DNA of 35,934 nucleotides. Source: Pseudobdellovibrionaceae bacterium. GTDB taxonomy: Bacteria; Bdellovibrionota; Bdellovibrionia; Bdellovibrionales; JAMPXM01. Below the pieces are notes generated by a model, which ran no database searches, was not told where the DNA came from, and worked only from the letters and a program-made list of their open reading frames with translations. The stretch is taken from contig CANHQR010000037.1 in the NCBI GenBank assembly GCA_947462815.1, forward strand, positions 1 through 35,934, in the 5' to 3' direction. Positions 24,338-32,782 of this stretch are shown here, piece after piece. Made by a program: the position numbers and the translations under genes. Within the stretch, counting starts at the first letter, position 1, and every line of letters starts with the position of its first letter.

Positions 24338-24371
24338 AAGGCGCGATGTCATCACGTGGCATCGCGCTTTC
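24338..24371 (+). terminator. Terminator between aconitase and RND genes
   Basis: GCGCGATG (24341-24348) pairs with CATCGCGC (24360-24367), extended by flanking A/G-T pairs. On the plus strand it is followed by TTTCTATTTG. It lies about 30 bp after the aconitase stop, between convergent genes, so it may also help end the RND transcript. Confidence 0.75.
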
Positions 24372-24409
24372 TATTTGCTGCTTGTTCCGAGCGGGCTCCT
24401 GAACCGCGT

Positions 24410-27400
24410 TTAGGGGCGTGTTGAGGGGCTGGGGCGTCCGCGTCCGCCGAGGGTTCGGTTGACCAACGCCTGGAGTGCGCGAAGCCAGCGGCCCGCCACA
24501 TCGCGAGCGGCCTCAAGAATCAGGTACGAAACAGGAATCCAGATCAGGCTCAACACGGTTCCTACGATCATTCCCCACGATAGGGCCAAGGTGATCGGAA
24601 TCAAAAGCGGATCATCGCCTCCCCAGCCGAAGGCTGTCGGGAGCAAGCCAACCACCGTCGTGAGACCTGTGGCCAAAACGGCGCGGAGGCGCTTGCGGCT
24701 CGCCGTAATCAGCGTGTCCACAAGCTTCAGGTTGGGCTGGGAGCGCCGCAATTCCTCAATGAAGTCCACAAGAATGATCGAAGAGTTGATGACGACTCCG
24801 GACAGACCCACGACACCGATGAAAGCCAAGAAGCTCAGTGGCCTTTGCGTGAGTGTGAAAGAGTAGAAGACACCGACGAGTCCGAGGGGAATCGAAGAGA
24901 GAATCAGCAGAGGTTTTGAAAAGCTTTGAAAAGTGAAAACCAGCGTGGCGAAAATTCCAAGAATTGCCAGGACCAACGCAATCCCCAGCGAGCGCAAAGA
25001 GTCCTTCGTGCTTTCGTCGACTCCACCGAAGACCGTTGAGACATCGGGCGCATCGGCGAGCGTACGCGCTAAGATTTTTCGAGCTTCGGCGTTGGCCAGG
25101 CCTGAGCTGGTTTTCTCTTGATCGATATCCGAAGTGATGGTGATCGATCGACGATAGTCATAGCCTCGCACTTGGGGCGGAGCTTGCGCATCGCGAATGT
25201 CGCCGAGCATCTGCAGAGGAGTTTGGTTGCCGGTTGAATTCGTGAGTCGGGTCTCTTTGAGATCGTCGAGGTCATCTCGGTCGACGGCATCGTATTTCAC
25301 TGTGACGTCGTATTCGACCCCTTGCGAAGTGAGCTGAACAATCGGCAGACCTTCAATCGCCGCACGGAGGTTTAAACCGACGTTCTCGAGGTTAAGCCCC
25401 ACAAAGGCCAAGCGGTCGTCCTTGGGCGCGAAGATGAATTCGTTGCCGGTCTCGATTTGATCGGTCTCCACGTTGCGCAGGCCGGGCACCTTCTTGAGTT
25501 CGGCGGCGAATTCATTGGCCTCGCGGACCAAAGCCTTTTCATCCGAAGATCGAAGCGTCACCGTGACCGGTGCGCCCACGGGAGGTCCGCCTTGAATGTT
25601 CGTATAGCTGATCTTCGCGAAGCCCTCTGGGGCCTCGATGGCGCGCAGGCGAGCGAGAGTCTCCTCGATATTCAAATCCATGTATTTATCTTTGCGAATT
25701 TGCACCAGCAAGAATCCCACGTTGTCGCCATTTTTGGCGATGGGGTCACCGGCGCCGACTTGTTGCACGCCGGAGCGCGCGACGATATTCGCGATGAGTT
25801 CATCACCCAAAGCCGACTGCACACGTCGTGAGAGCTCGGCGGCACGTTCATCCGTCCGATGGATCGACGTTTGTGGCGGCGTTTCGAAGCGAACCACATA
25901 GTACTCAACCCCCTCAGCCGGAAACAGCTCGAAGCGATTGAAGACGCCGTTTACGATAAATCCCGAGACGATCAAGCCGGTCATGACGAGTGTGGTCTTG
26001 TACTTGTGTCGAAGCGCAAGACCGACGATTTTTGCAAAGCCCTCTTCGAGGCGCGACGAAGCCGACGGCTGCGATGACTGTCCGTCGGGCTGATGGGCCT
26101 GCGGCTTCTTTGTTTCGAGAAATTGAAGGCGCGCCGGAAGCAGAGTGAGAGACTCGATGAGACTGAGCGTGAGGGCAATACTGACGACAATAGGGATCCA
26201 ACGAATGAACTGACCCAGCACGCCTTCGGTCACCAGCATCGGCAAGAATGCCGAGATGATGGTGATGGTCGAGGCGGTGAACGGGATCCAGAACTGCCGA
26301 GCCGCCTCGGCTGCGGCTTCTTGAGCGGGTCGTCCTTCCTCGCGAAGGCCTGAGTAGTATTCACTCACCACGACCGAGTTATCGACCAGGTTTCCAAGAC
26401 AAATGACGATGGCGATCATGGTGATGATGTTGAAGTTGGCGCCGAGATAGACCATGAGGGCCACGGTGCCGAGGGCGCAGATGGGTAAGCTGGCGGCACT
26501 CCACAGTCCAACCTTGCCGGGCAGAAAGAGGAACAACACCAAAAGCACGACGATCAGTCCCGAGATCGCATTGAACTGGACGATGTTGAGTCGATTTTCA
26601 ATTCGCGCGCCCTCATCGTTGTAGACCAGGACGCGGTGACTCGCGGGGAGGGTTTTGGCAAAGGCTGCGATCTGTTCATTGACGCGTGTGACGACGGAGA
26701 GGGCATCCGCCTCTTCGTTTTTGGTGACAATCATGAGAGTGGCGGGCTCTCCCGAGACACGAGCGAGGACACTTGGGCGTTTCGCGCCGTCAATCACGCG
26801 GCCAATGTCACGCACCCGAATGTTCACTCCGGCATCATTGGAGCGAATCACTATGTTTTCGATTTCGCTGGGGTTCGAACTTTGCCCGAGAAGACGAACC
26901 AGTGTCGTGCGATCTTGTGACTCGAGCGAGCCGGCTGGAATGTTTCGCAGTCGGTTGCGCAGAGCTTGTACGACTTCGTTGACGCCGACATTGAAGCGGG
27001 CAAGCTGCGCCCGATTAAGAAGAATCTGCAGTTCCCTCTCTTGGTAGCCGGAGTAACGAACCGAAGAAACACCTTTCAAGTCTTCGAGACGCTCTTTCAA
27101 TCTTTCGGCTATCTGATCTCTTTGCCGATTTTCGCTGGGCCCTACGACAGCGAGTTCGACCACCGGAATTTCCCGGGCTTTCACCTCGGTCACGAGCGGC
27201 GCATCTAAGACCTCCGCGGGCAAGAGAGCTGCGGCTCGAGATACATTGCGCTGGATTTCGTTGACGATTTCTTGCGAGTCCTTGCGATCAATGTCGATTC
27301 GGATGGTGATGGTCGAGCGTCCACTTTGCGATGTGGATTTCACATCTTTGATGCCCGCCGTACCGCGCAGTTCACTCTCGATCACGCGTGTGACGCGATC

Positions 27401-27583
27401 GTAGACTTCTTCAGGCGATGCGCCGGGGTAAGTCGTGACCACACTCACGGTTGCGAAGTTGACCGGAGGAAAGGATTCGCGCTGGAGAATCCCGAGTCCC
27501 AACAAACCCATCAGAAGCACGATGACTGTCAAGAGCGCACTGAAACGCCAATTGTCGACGAAGAAGCGAAAGATGGGAGTCAT
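24410..27583 (-). CDS. RND-family efflux permease (AcrB/MMPL type)
   Basis: The 1057-residue inner-membrane protein has the RND layout of two halves, each with one TM helix, a large periplasmic loop (porter/docking) and a bundle of five or six helices. The N-terminal RESFPPVNFATVSVVTTYPGASPEEVY is typical. In the proton relay, AcrB D407 is kept (D401), but the next Asp is Asn (N402 in LVDNSVVV) and the AcrB K940 position is Asn (N933, INSSIILVDF). The R971 and T978 equivalents (RLRAVLAT) remain. This DN...N form occurs in a broad RND branch. No membrane-fusion or TolC-like gene is adjacent. Substrate unknown. Confidence 0.92.
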   Translation of the reverse strand: MTPIFRFFVDNWRFSALLTVIVLLMGLLGLGILQRESFPPVNFATVSVVTTYPGASPEEVYDRVTRVIESELRGTAGIKDVKSTSQSGRSTITIRIDIDRKDSQEIVNEIQRNVSRAAALLPAEVLDAPLVTEVKAREIPVVELAVVGPSENRQRDQIAERLKERLEDLKGVSSVRYSGYQERELQILLNRAQLARFNVGVNEVVQALRNRLRNIPAGSLESQDRTTLVRLLGQSSNPSEIENIVIRSNDAGVNIRVRDIGRVIDGAKRPSVLARVSGEPATLMIVTKNEEADALSVVTRVNEQIAAFAKTLPASHRVLVYNDEGARIENRLNIVQFNAISGLIVVLLVLFLFLPGKVGLWSAASLPICALGTVALMVYLGANFNIITMIAIVICLGNLVDNSVVVSEYYSGLREEGRPAQEAAAEAARQFWIPFTASTITIISAFLPMLVTEGVLGQFIRWIPIVVSIALTLSLIESLTLLPARLQFLETKKPQAHQPDGQSSQPSASSRLEEGFAKIVGLALRHKYKTTLVMTGLIVSGFIVNGVFNRFELFPAEGVEYYVVRFETPPQTSIHRTDERAAELSRRVQSALGDELIANIVARSGVQQVGAGDPIAKNGDNVGFLLVQIRKDKYMDLNIEETLARLRAIEAPEGFAKISYTNIQGGPPVGAPVTVTLRSSDEKALVREANEFAAELKKVPGLRNVETDQIETGNEFIFAPKDDRLAFVGLNLENVGLNLRAAIEGLPIVQLTSQGVEYDVTVKYDAVDRDDLDDLKETRLTNSTGNQTPLQMLGDIRDAQAPPQVRGYDYRRSITITSDIDQEKTSSGLANAEARKILARTLADAPDVSTVFGGVDESTKDSLRSLGIALVLAILGIFATLVFTFQSFSKPLLILSSIPLGLVGVFYSFTLTQRPLSFLAFIGVVGLSGVVINSSIILVDFIEELRRSQPNLKLVDTLITASRKRLRAVLATGLTTVVGLLPTAFGWGGDDPLLIPITLALSWGMIVGTVLSLIWIPVSYLILEAARDVAGRWLRALQALVNRTLGGRGRPSPSTRP

Positions 27584-27697
27584 GATGAGTCCTCGGCATG
27601 CGTTGGCCCCACTTGATCGCGGGATGACGACTTCAGTCTACTGCGTGCCTCGAGGGCTGTCCAAAATCGCTTCGCCAGGTCGCGGTCGAGGTCGGTG

Positions 27698-27726
27698 AAT
27701 ATAAAGAATTTTGATCGGCGCAAGTG
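27698..27726 (-). promoter_or_regulatory. Possible promoter of the RND gene
   Basis: On the minus strand TATATT (27703-27698) lies about 115 bp before the RND start, in an AT-rich island (CAAAATTCTTTATATTCAC) unlike its GC-rich surroundings. A poor -35 candidate (ACTTGC) is 16-17 bp upstream. Weak evidence. Confidence 0.25.
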
Positions 27727-27822
27727 CGGAGCCCGCAGGGCGGGGCGCGATGCACGGCCGCCGCGGTCAAAAGTCAGAGTTCAAGCGCTGCTCAAGTCGC
27801 GCCTATGGATTCGCATCAGGTT

Positions 27823-28410
27823 TTAGGGCTGGGTGAAGAAGAAGCGTTCGCCACCCGACTGAACCACATAACCGCTCACCTGTTGTTGGTTGCGTAGGCG
27901 TATTTGGGGTGTGCTCAAAATCTCCATCTCAAAGCTCACAAACATGTTCACGCGTCCGGCGATGAGAAGTGCTGACTCGCCGACGCAGACTCTGCGTACG
28001 GAAATTGTACCTTGGCCGTTGCGCGTGATGCCCGGAGCATCGCCGGCCCGCCAATCGTTGAACAGCTTCATGGTGTTGAGGTCGAGTTGGTATTTGCCGG
28101 CCATGTCTTTTTTGTCGAGAGGCAGAGTTTGGGCGTTCTCGGTCAAGAGAAACCATTTTTGCGTCGTGATGTGATGAAGCGCATTGCAGGAATTCTGTAG
28201 CGCAGGGGTCGTTGTGCAAGTCTGTACGAGATCCTGAGCCATAGCGATACAGCTTTGTGGTGAGCTGCAGCAGATCTCTTGAGCGCGACCTCTGCTTTGC
28301 GCTTGAGCCGAGGCGAGCGTGACGAGGGAGACGGCCAAAGAAAGGCCTGTGAAAACTACAAGGCGGAGTACCTGGTCGGTCACTTTTTGGGAAGGAGAAG
28401 CTTGGCTCAT
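27823..28410 (-). CDS. Secreted protein of unknown function, cysteine-containing
   Basis: I do not recognise this 195-residue protein. It has a signal peptide (VVFTGLSLAVSLVTLASAQAQ, cleavage probably after AQA) and then a helical region with several cysteines (EICCSSPQSC, VQTC, NSC) likely to form disulfides in the periplasm. A second half is strand-rich (GTISVRRVCVGESALLIAG, SFEMEIL, RLRNQQQVSGYVVQSGG). ATG 28410 is preceded by GGAG with 5 nt spacing. It sits between the RND gene and a larger secreted protein on the same strand, with about 200 bp gaps on both sides, so it is probably its own unit. Confidence 0.75.
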   Translation of the reverse strand: MSQASPSQKVTDQVLRLVVFTGLSLAVSLVTLASAQAQSRGRAQEICCSSPQSCIAMAQDLVQTCTTTPALQNSCNALHHITTQKWFLLTENAQTLPLDKKDMAGKYQLDLNTMKLFNDWRAGDAPGITRNGQGTISVRRVCVGESALLIAGRVNMFVSFEMEILSTPQIRLRNQQQVSGYVVQSGGERFFFTQP

Positions 28411-28605
28411 CGTTGCTCCGAATCTGATTTCGAGGTCTGAACCTTGGTCAGTCCTGGTTAGGTTTGAGCTCGGGAGGCGACCTCGATCAGGCTGGTGCCT
28501 GAACGACTCCAGAGAGGTGTTCGCGAGCGGTCTTTGCAATTCGTCAGCCAGAAGAATGAGCCATTCGAAAGAACCAGAAGACTCGACAATCAGGCCCTTG
28601 AATTG

Positions 28606-29973
28606 TCAGCGGATGACGGTGAAGGCGGCGCCGGAACAGCTGGCTGAGGCCAAGTTGGCGAATCCGGCGCGAGCGCGAATTTTATAGGCCGGAGTTGAGC
28701 GAATCGCGTCTTCACAGCTCATGCCTTGGGCGAGCGCGCGCTGCAGCTCGTGCAGGTTATCAAGGGAAAGTGTTGTCGAGATTCGCTGAGTTTGCGGATG
28801 CTGCCGAAGGATCGCTTCAAAAAGCGTTTGCCCCACGCCCTCGCCCGAACGCGCCGAATACATCAAATCGATATGCAATTGATTTTGTGAAACGTCGTAG
28901 GTGCCTTTGATCTGCCCGATGAACGCGTCATCGGCGCCACGTGCCGTGATTTGCGCAGGTACAAAATCTTGACCCCGTACGGGTGTTCCCCCCGAAACGA
29001 TCACACGCGTATCCGGCCCGAGTCTCGCGCGCACCAAATCGCGGACTTCATCGCTGGCCTCGCGAACTACGGCGCGAGCGCCTGGAGGATTCAGAAGAAA
29101 ATCGAGAGCTTCAGCTTCTGTTCGGGCGGCCCCTCCGGCCGCTGTTCGTGAGGCGCGAAGCGCTTGTGCGAGTCGCGGAAGTTTCGCGACACCACCCGCG
29201 ACAAGAGTTGGGTCCACAACGCTGAAGATCGCGTAGCAAGCGAGCTCTGTGGCGGCCTCAGTGTGGAAGCAGCGCAGGCGCTGCATTTGATTTTCGTAGC
29301 CGGTTAAAAGCGCGCGCCAAATTCCGGGGACCTCGGCGTTTGCTGCTTGAGGCGGCGGTGGCTGGGACTCGGGCGGAGTACTCCGCATGCGTGCCAGTTG
29401 TTCACGCCAGCGGCGATTTTGCTCGCCCGAGGAATTCTCGCGAGCGATGGCGTTTCGCCAAAGTACAAAGAGTTCCGAAGTCCTTTGCATGCTGGCGAGG
29501 TTTCGTGTTTCTCGAGCCGTGGGGGCGCGATCATGCGCGCGGCGAAACAGATCCTCTCGACAACCGGCGGTGTCGAGGCAAGTTTGTAAGAAGGCCTCGG
29601 TCTCGTGGGCCGAGCGCTGCAAAAAACGAAGGGGTGAAGCGATCAGCGTGTCGTAAAGATCGCTCCACGAGCCGGTGAAGCCATCGCGGCAACCTCTCCA
29701 AACTTCGTTCCAAGTCCAAGGACGATGGGGGACGCGACAGTCGCGGATGTGCGAACGAAGCTCAGGCGCGCGTTCGATGAGTTCGGTGCAGCCCAGGGCG
29801 TGCTGTTCGATTTCACAAGCTTGTAGATGAAGCGTGGGTGTGTCGGCACAAACTTCGCCAGGCGAGGCCCAGCTCCAAGGTGCACCAACAAAACAAAATG
29901 CGGACAACGCGAACTTAAGGAGCCAGCGGAAAAATATATCGCGTGCGCATGGCATCGGGCCCAAGGATCTCAT
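28606..29973 (-). CDS. Secreted protein with C-terminal GNAT-like domain
   Basis: The 455-residue protein has a signal peptide (LLKFALSAFCFVGAPWSWA) and a cysteine-rich helical N-terminal domain (about 40-250, pairs such as CADT/QAC, RGC, TCLDTAGC). The C-terminal region (about 340-440) reads like an acetyltransferase fold: a strand HIDLMYSA, then SGEGVGQTLFEAIL (GxGxG-type acetyl-CoA loop and helix), strand RISTTLSLDN, and AYKIRARAGF near the end. An exported GNAT domain would be odd, since acetyl-CoA is cytoplasmic. The ATG at 29973 (GGA 6 nt before) overlaps the previous gene by 59 bp; ATG 29955 is also possible. Function unknown. Confidence 0.7.
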   Translation of the reverse strand: MRSLGPMPCARDIFFRWLLKFALSAFCFVGAPWSWASPGEVCADTPTLHLQACEIEQHALGCTELIERAPELRSHIRDCRVPHRPWTWNEVWRGCRDGFTGSWSDLYDTLIASPLRFLQRSAHETEAFLQTCLDTAGCREDLFRRAHDRAPTARETRNLASMQRTSELFVLWRNAIARENSSGEQNRRWREQLARMRSTPPESQPPPPQAANAEVPGIWRALLTGYENQMQRLRCFHTEAATELACYAIFSVVDPTLVAGGVAKLPRLAQALRASRTAAGGAARTEAEALDFLLNPPGARAVVREASDEVRDLVRARLGPDTRVIVSGGTPVRGQDFVPAQITARGADDAFIGQIKGTYDVSQNQLHIDLMYSARSGEGVGQTLFEAILRQHPQTQRISTTLSLDNLHELQRALAQGMSCEDAIRSTPAYKIRARAGFANLASASCSGAAFTVIR

Positions 29974-30493
29974 AGATTTCCATCACAGCGCCGTTTTGCT
30001 TCAGGCCTTCGCGCGCCATGAACTCCCGAGCTTTAGAATACACCTTCCAGGGGCCGATCGCAGGCGAGCCGTCAAAATGCGCCATCAGGGCGCGACGTTC
30101 GCCCAAAGCCTCGAGGCGGAAACCCTTGGGTAATTGGCCCTTGGTCGAGAGGTCCGAGATCAACCCTCGCGCCGGCTCGTCCGTCAACACGCAGCCTCCG
30201 CGACTCTTGAGTCGGTCTTCGTCCACGAGATCTGGATTATCAAAATACTCGCCAAAGCTGAGGCGGCAGGAGTGGCCCTGGCTCTGCGCCCACTTCTCGA
30301 CCTCGAAAATCTTTTGATTGGTGGTGTGATAGGCGCCGAGGTGGTCTTGACTCAAAAGTACCATGGCCTCGGCCGCACCCACTTCAATCTGCACGTCGCG
30401 AAACGCGCCAAGGCGGTGGGCGAGGCTAAAAGCCGCGGCAAAAGCGATCCCCAGTGCGAGTGCGGCTAAGACGGGAATGGAAGGAAGTTTCAC
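29915..30493 (-). CDS. Membrane-anchored GyrI-like domain protein
   Basis: From the GTG at 30493 the 192-residue protein begins with a signal anchor (VKLPSIPVLAALALGIAFAAAFSLAHR). It continues with a GyrI-like ligand-binding fold: AMVLLSQDHLGAYHTTNQKI, then GEYFDNPDLVDEDRLKSRGGCVL, and a C-terminal EIYEILGPDAMRTRYIFPL. GyrI-like domains bind small molecules or hydrophobic ligands in BmrR, Rob and SbmC. A transmembrane helix followed by such a domain with a YFDNP/RSRxG-type segment resembles eukaryotic TEX264. An ATG at 30556 would overlap the preceding gene by 31 bp. The downstream gene overlaps its 3' end by 59 bp. Confidence 0.75.
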   Translation of the reverse strand: MKLPSIPVLAALALGIAFAAAFSLAHRLGAFRDVQIEVGAAEAMVLLSQDHLGAYHTTNQKIFEVEKWAQSQGHSCRLSFGEYFDNPDLVDEDRLKSRGGCVLTDEPARGLISDLSTKGQLPKGFRLEALGERRALMAHFDGSPAIGPWKVYSKAREFMAREGLKQNGAVMEIYEILGPDAMRTRYIFPLAP

Positions 30494-30525
30494 AAGTGAA
30501 TCCCAGTGGCTTGGTGGTTCAGATG

Positions 30526-31101
30526 TCAGATGGCGGGCTCTTGGCCGGGCTTCCATTTGATGGAACACCCCATCGATGACTTTTGATCGCGAGGAGGACG
30601 CATGCCTTGCAAAAGTGCCGTGATCGCTCCGGCGAGATCCCGCGACGTCACTTGTGCCGGTTCTTTCCAAGAGTCATCCAGGCGACCTCGATACGCGAGC
30701 TTGAAATCCGCATCATACAAAAAGAAGTCCGGTGTACAGACGGCACCAAAGGCCTTCGCGACACTTTGCGATTCGTCATACAAGTAGGAAAAGGGGTAGT
30801 TTTTCTCACGCATCTTTTCAAAACCGTCATCGGGATATCGTGAGGCATCATTGCTTGAGATGGCGACGATGCGGACGTCTTTTTGAGCAAACTCTTCGCC
30901 GAGCTCCATGAGACGCGTTTCGATAGCTTTGACGTACGGGCAATGATTGCAGATGAACATCACGAGGATCGCCCGCGTCGGCTGACCGTTCGCCGCCCGA
31001 CGAAGTTCATCGCGGCGCACGCGAGGACCTTGAGTGGAAGGCAAATCAAAATCCGGGCAAAGGCTGCCGAGTTCCCCCGGCGGTGTGTGCGTCAGTGCCA
31101 T
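30526..31101 (-). CDS. Thioredoxin-fold (AhpC/TSA-like) redox protein
   Basis: The 191-residue protein has a peroxiredoxin/thioredoxin-like fold: SLCPDFDLPSTQGPRV at the N-terminus, then FICNHCPYVKAIETRLMEL with a CxxC redox pair, then VRIVAISSNDASRYPDD and a cis-Pro loop AVCTPDFFLYD. Family members with CNHCPYV are widespread, cytoplasmic (no signal peptide here) and of unclear substrate. A clear Shine-Dalgarno (AGGAG, 8 nt before) sets the ATG at 31101, so longer upstream readings are rejected. It lies 29 bp after the lipoprotein gene and 32 bp before the GyrI-like gene, in one run of same-strand genes. Confidence 0.88.
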   Translation of the reverse strand: MALTHTPPGELGSLCPDFDLPSTQGPRVRRDELRRAANGQPTRAILVMFICNHCPYVKAIETRLMELGEEFAQKDVRIVAISSNDASRYPDDGFEKMREKNYPFSYLYDESQSVAKAFGAVCTPDFFLYDADFKLAYRGRLDDSWKEPAQVTSRDLAGAITALLQGMRPPRDQKSSMGCSIKWKPGQEPAI

Positions 31102-31130
31102 AAGTTTGGCTCCTCTTTGTTGTCGCGCTC

Positions 31131-31985
31131 TTAGCGATTTTCGCTGTTGATGACAAGTCCGGCTGCAATCACAGCCTCCGTACTTGTGCCTCGCGCATCC
31201 CCGCGCCCTTGATTCGGCCATTGGCGCTCGGCAGCTCGCAAGTCCAAGGCGCCTTGAACCTGACGGCCGAAGCGGAAACCCAAGATCCCCGTGCGACTGC
31301 GGGCACGAACCTCGCTGAGATCGTAAGTCGCTTCGGGGCTTGAGCCGTTGTCGGACCGCTCATGCTGAATGCGGCCCCTCAAGCTTTGATCCGCTTGCGC
31401 CGCGCCGACAAACATCATGAAGGAGTCATTGAAGCGATAGCCCACAGAGAGGCCCATGCCGGAAGTCTGTCCCGTGGCATCGGCTTTCCAATTGTGACCG
31501 CCGTTTCCGAAAGTTCCATCTTGGTCGCCACTGGCCGAGGCCAAGTGGCCGGCGACGCTCAAGAGAGCACTCGCTTTCCATCCCGGTCCGCTGCCGATGC
31601 CCCAAAGAGCGAACCGAGCTTGCAGGGCACCGCCGCCGATCAAACGCGAGCCCGGAAAAACCTTGGCCCCCACTTCCAACCATTCGGCCATCGAGTAGGC
31701 GCCGCGGCCCGAAGCCAGACGTGAAATTTGCGTTGAGGGATCGTTGAGTGTTGGAGGTCTTCGGCTCGCATCCGCCGTGAATTCGTAGCGCGTGGACTCG
31801 TCATAATGGAATGAAACTTCATGAGCACCCTTGCGACCTGGCAGTTCCGGTGAAGGAACTTCCGCGGAGCTCATGTTGAGATTCAAAGAGGTACAAGCTG
31901 AGCTCAGAAGGGCCAGACTGAGCGACATGGCGATCTGCGCACCTGTGCGCGAACCCTCGCGGGCCCAAGCCTTGATGGACTTCAA
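31131..31985 (-). CDS. Outer-membrane-type lipoprotein, beta-rich
   Basis: The 284-residue protein starts at TTG (GGAG 5 nt upstream; TTGA overlap with the birA stop). Its signal peptide ends in lipobox LSSAC (C31). The body shows alternating short strands rich in Gly and aromatic residues (LEVGAKVFPGSRLIGGGALQARFALWG, LSVGYRFNDSFMMFVGAAQ, TGILGFRFGRQVQG), typical of small beta-barrels or barrel-associated lipoproteins. I do not recognise the family. Its position after birA is probably just operon sharing, not functional coupling. Confidence 0.75.
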   Translation of the reverse strand: MKSIKAWAREGSRTGAQIAMSLSLALLSSACTSLNLNMSSAEVPSPELPGRKGAHEVSFHYDESTRYEFTADASRRPPTLNDPSTQISRLASGRGAYSMAEWLEVGAKVFPGSRLIGGGALQARFALWGIGSGPGWKASALLSVAGHLASASGDQDGTFGNGGHNWKADATGQTSGMGLSVGYRFNDSFMMFVGAAQADQSLRGRIQHERSDNGSSPEATYDLSEVRARSRTGILGFRFGRQVQGALDLRAAERQWPNQGRGDARGTSTEAVIAAGLVINSENR

Positions 31986-32764
31986 AGATCACTCCAATCT
32001 CGGCGCGTTTGACCTTGGATCAAACTGCCATCGGCGGAGATTTCCGTGAGTTGACTGTGCAGAGGATGCAGGCGCAAGGCGCTCAAGAGGGCACGCCGCT
32101 CGTCATCGCTGAACTTTGCATCGAAGGCTCGCGTCGCCGCCGAGTTGATCTCATCTGTGAGAGCCGTCATGAAATGCCGCCAGAGAGTTTCGGTCACGTG
32201 TTTGCTACCGCCCGCGGCTTGGGCCAAGCAAATCGGCGCCGGGGAAAAATGGGCTTCAGCGAGAGGCTTGAGGTCCGGCACACCCAAGACATTAAGTCCA
32301 AGGCCAATCACTAATCGGTGGTCGACACCCAGCGAAACACTTTCCACCAAGAGGCCCCCGAGCTTTCGCGTGGATGAGCCCTCCACAATAATCAAATCGT
32401 TGGGCGCTTTGAGCGCGAGATTCAGTGAGGGCCAAACCTCCTTGAGGGCGCGAAAGACGCCAAGGCCTACGCGGGGCGTGAGCTGGGGCTGAGGTGGACG
32501 CCGGCAAGCATATGAAAAGGAGATGAGGAGTGCTTGTCCAGGTTGCGCCAACCAAACGTGCTGGCCGCGACCACGGCCTGCGGATTGTTGATCGGCCAGA
32601 AACAAGCTGGGAGCTGAAATCTCCTGGAGGGGCTCGAGATGAGGTGTCATCAGATGATCGAGACCCGACTTCGCTTCGTCGTTGGTCGACGTGGTGACGG
32701 ACATCGATTTGGTGCGAAGACCTTTGGCACGGGCCCACTCGCTCGTCCAACTGAAGCAACTCAT
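31982..32764 (-). CDS. birA: Biotin--[acetyl-CoA-carboxylase] ligase
   Basis: BirA attaches biotin to the BCCP subunit of acetyl-CoA carboxylase through biotinyl-AMP. The 260-residue protein has TTSTNDEAK (substrate-recognition start), QQSAGRGRG (biotinyl-5'-AMP loop), KAPNDLII (KWPND variant with Trp replaced by Ala), RKLGGLLVES and GLGLNVLG. There is no N-terminal helix-turn-helix, so it is the non-repressor class. It follows nadC by 18 bp and overlaps the lipoprotein gene by 4 bp. Confidence 0.93.
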   Translation of the reverse strand: MSCFSWTSEWARAKGLRTKSMSVTTSTNDEAKSGLDHLMTPHLEPLQEISAPSLFLADQQSAGRGRGQHVWLAQPGQALLISFSYACRRPPQPQLTPRVGLGVFRALKEVWPSLNLALKAPNDLIIVEGSSTRKLGGLLVESVSLGVDHRLVIGLGLNVLGVPDLKPLAEAHFSPAPICLAQAAGGSKHVTETLWRHFMTALTDEINSAATRAFDAKFSDDERRALLSALRLHPLHSQLTEISADGSLIQGQTRRDWSDL

Positions 32765-32782
32765 GTTTTTGACCTCGAGGTT

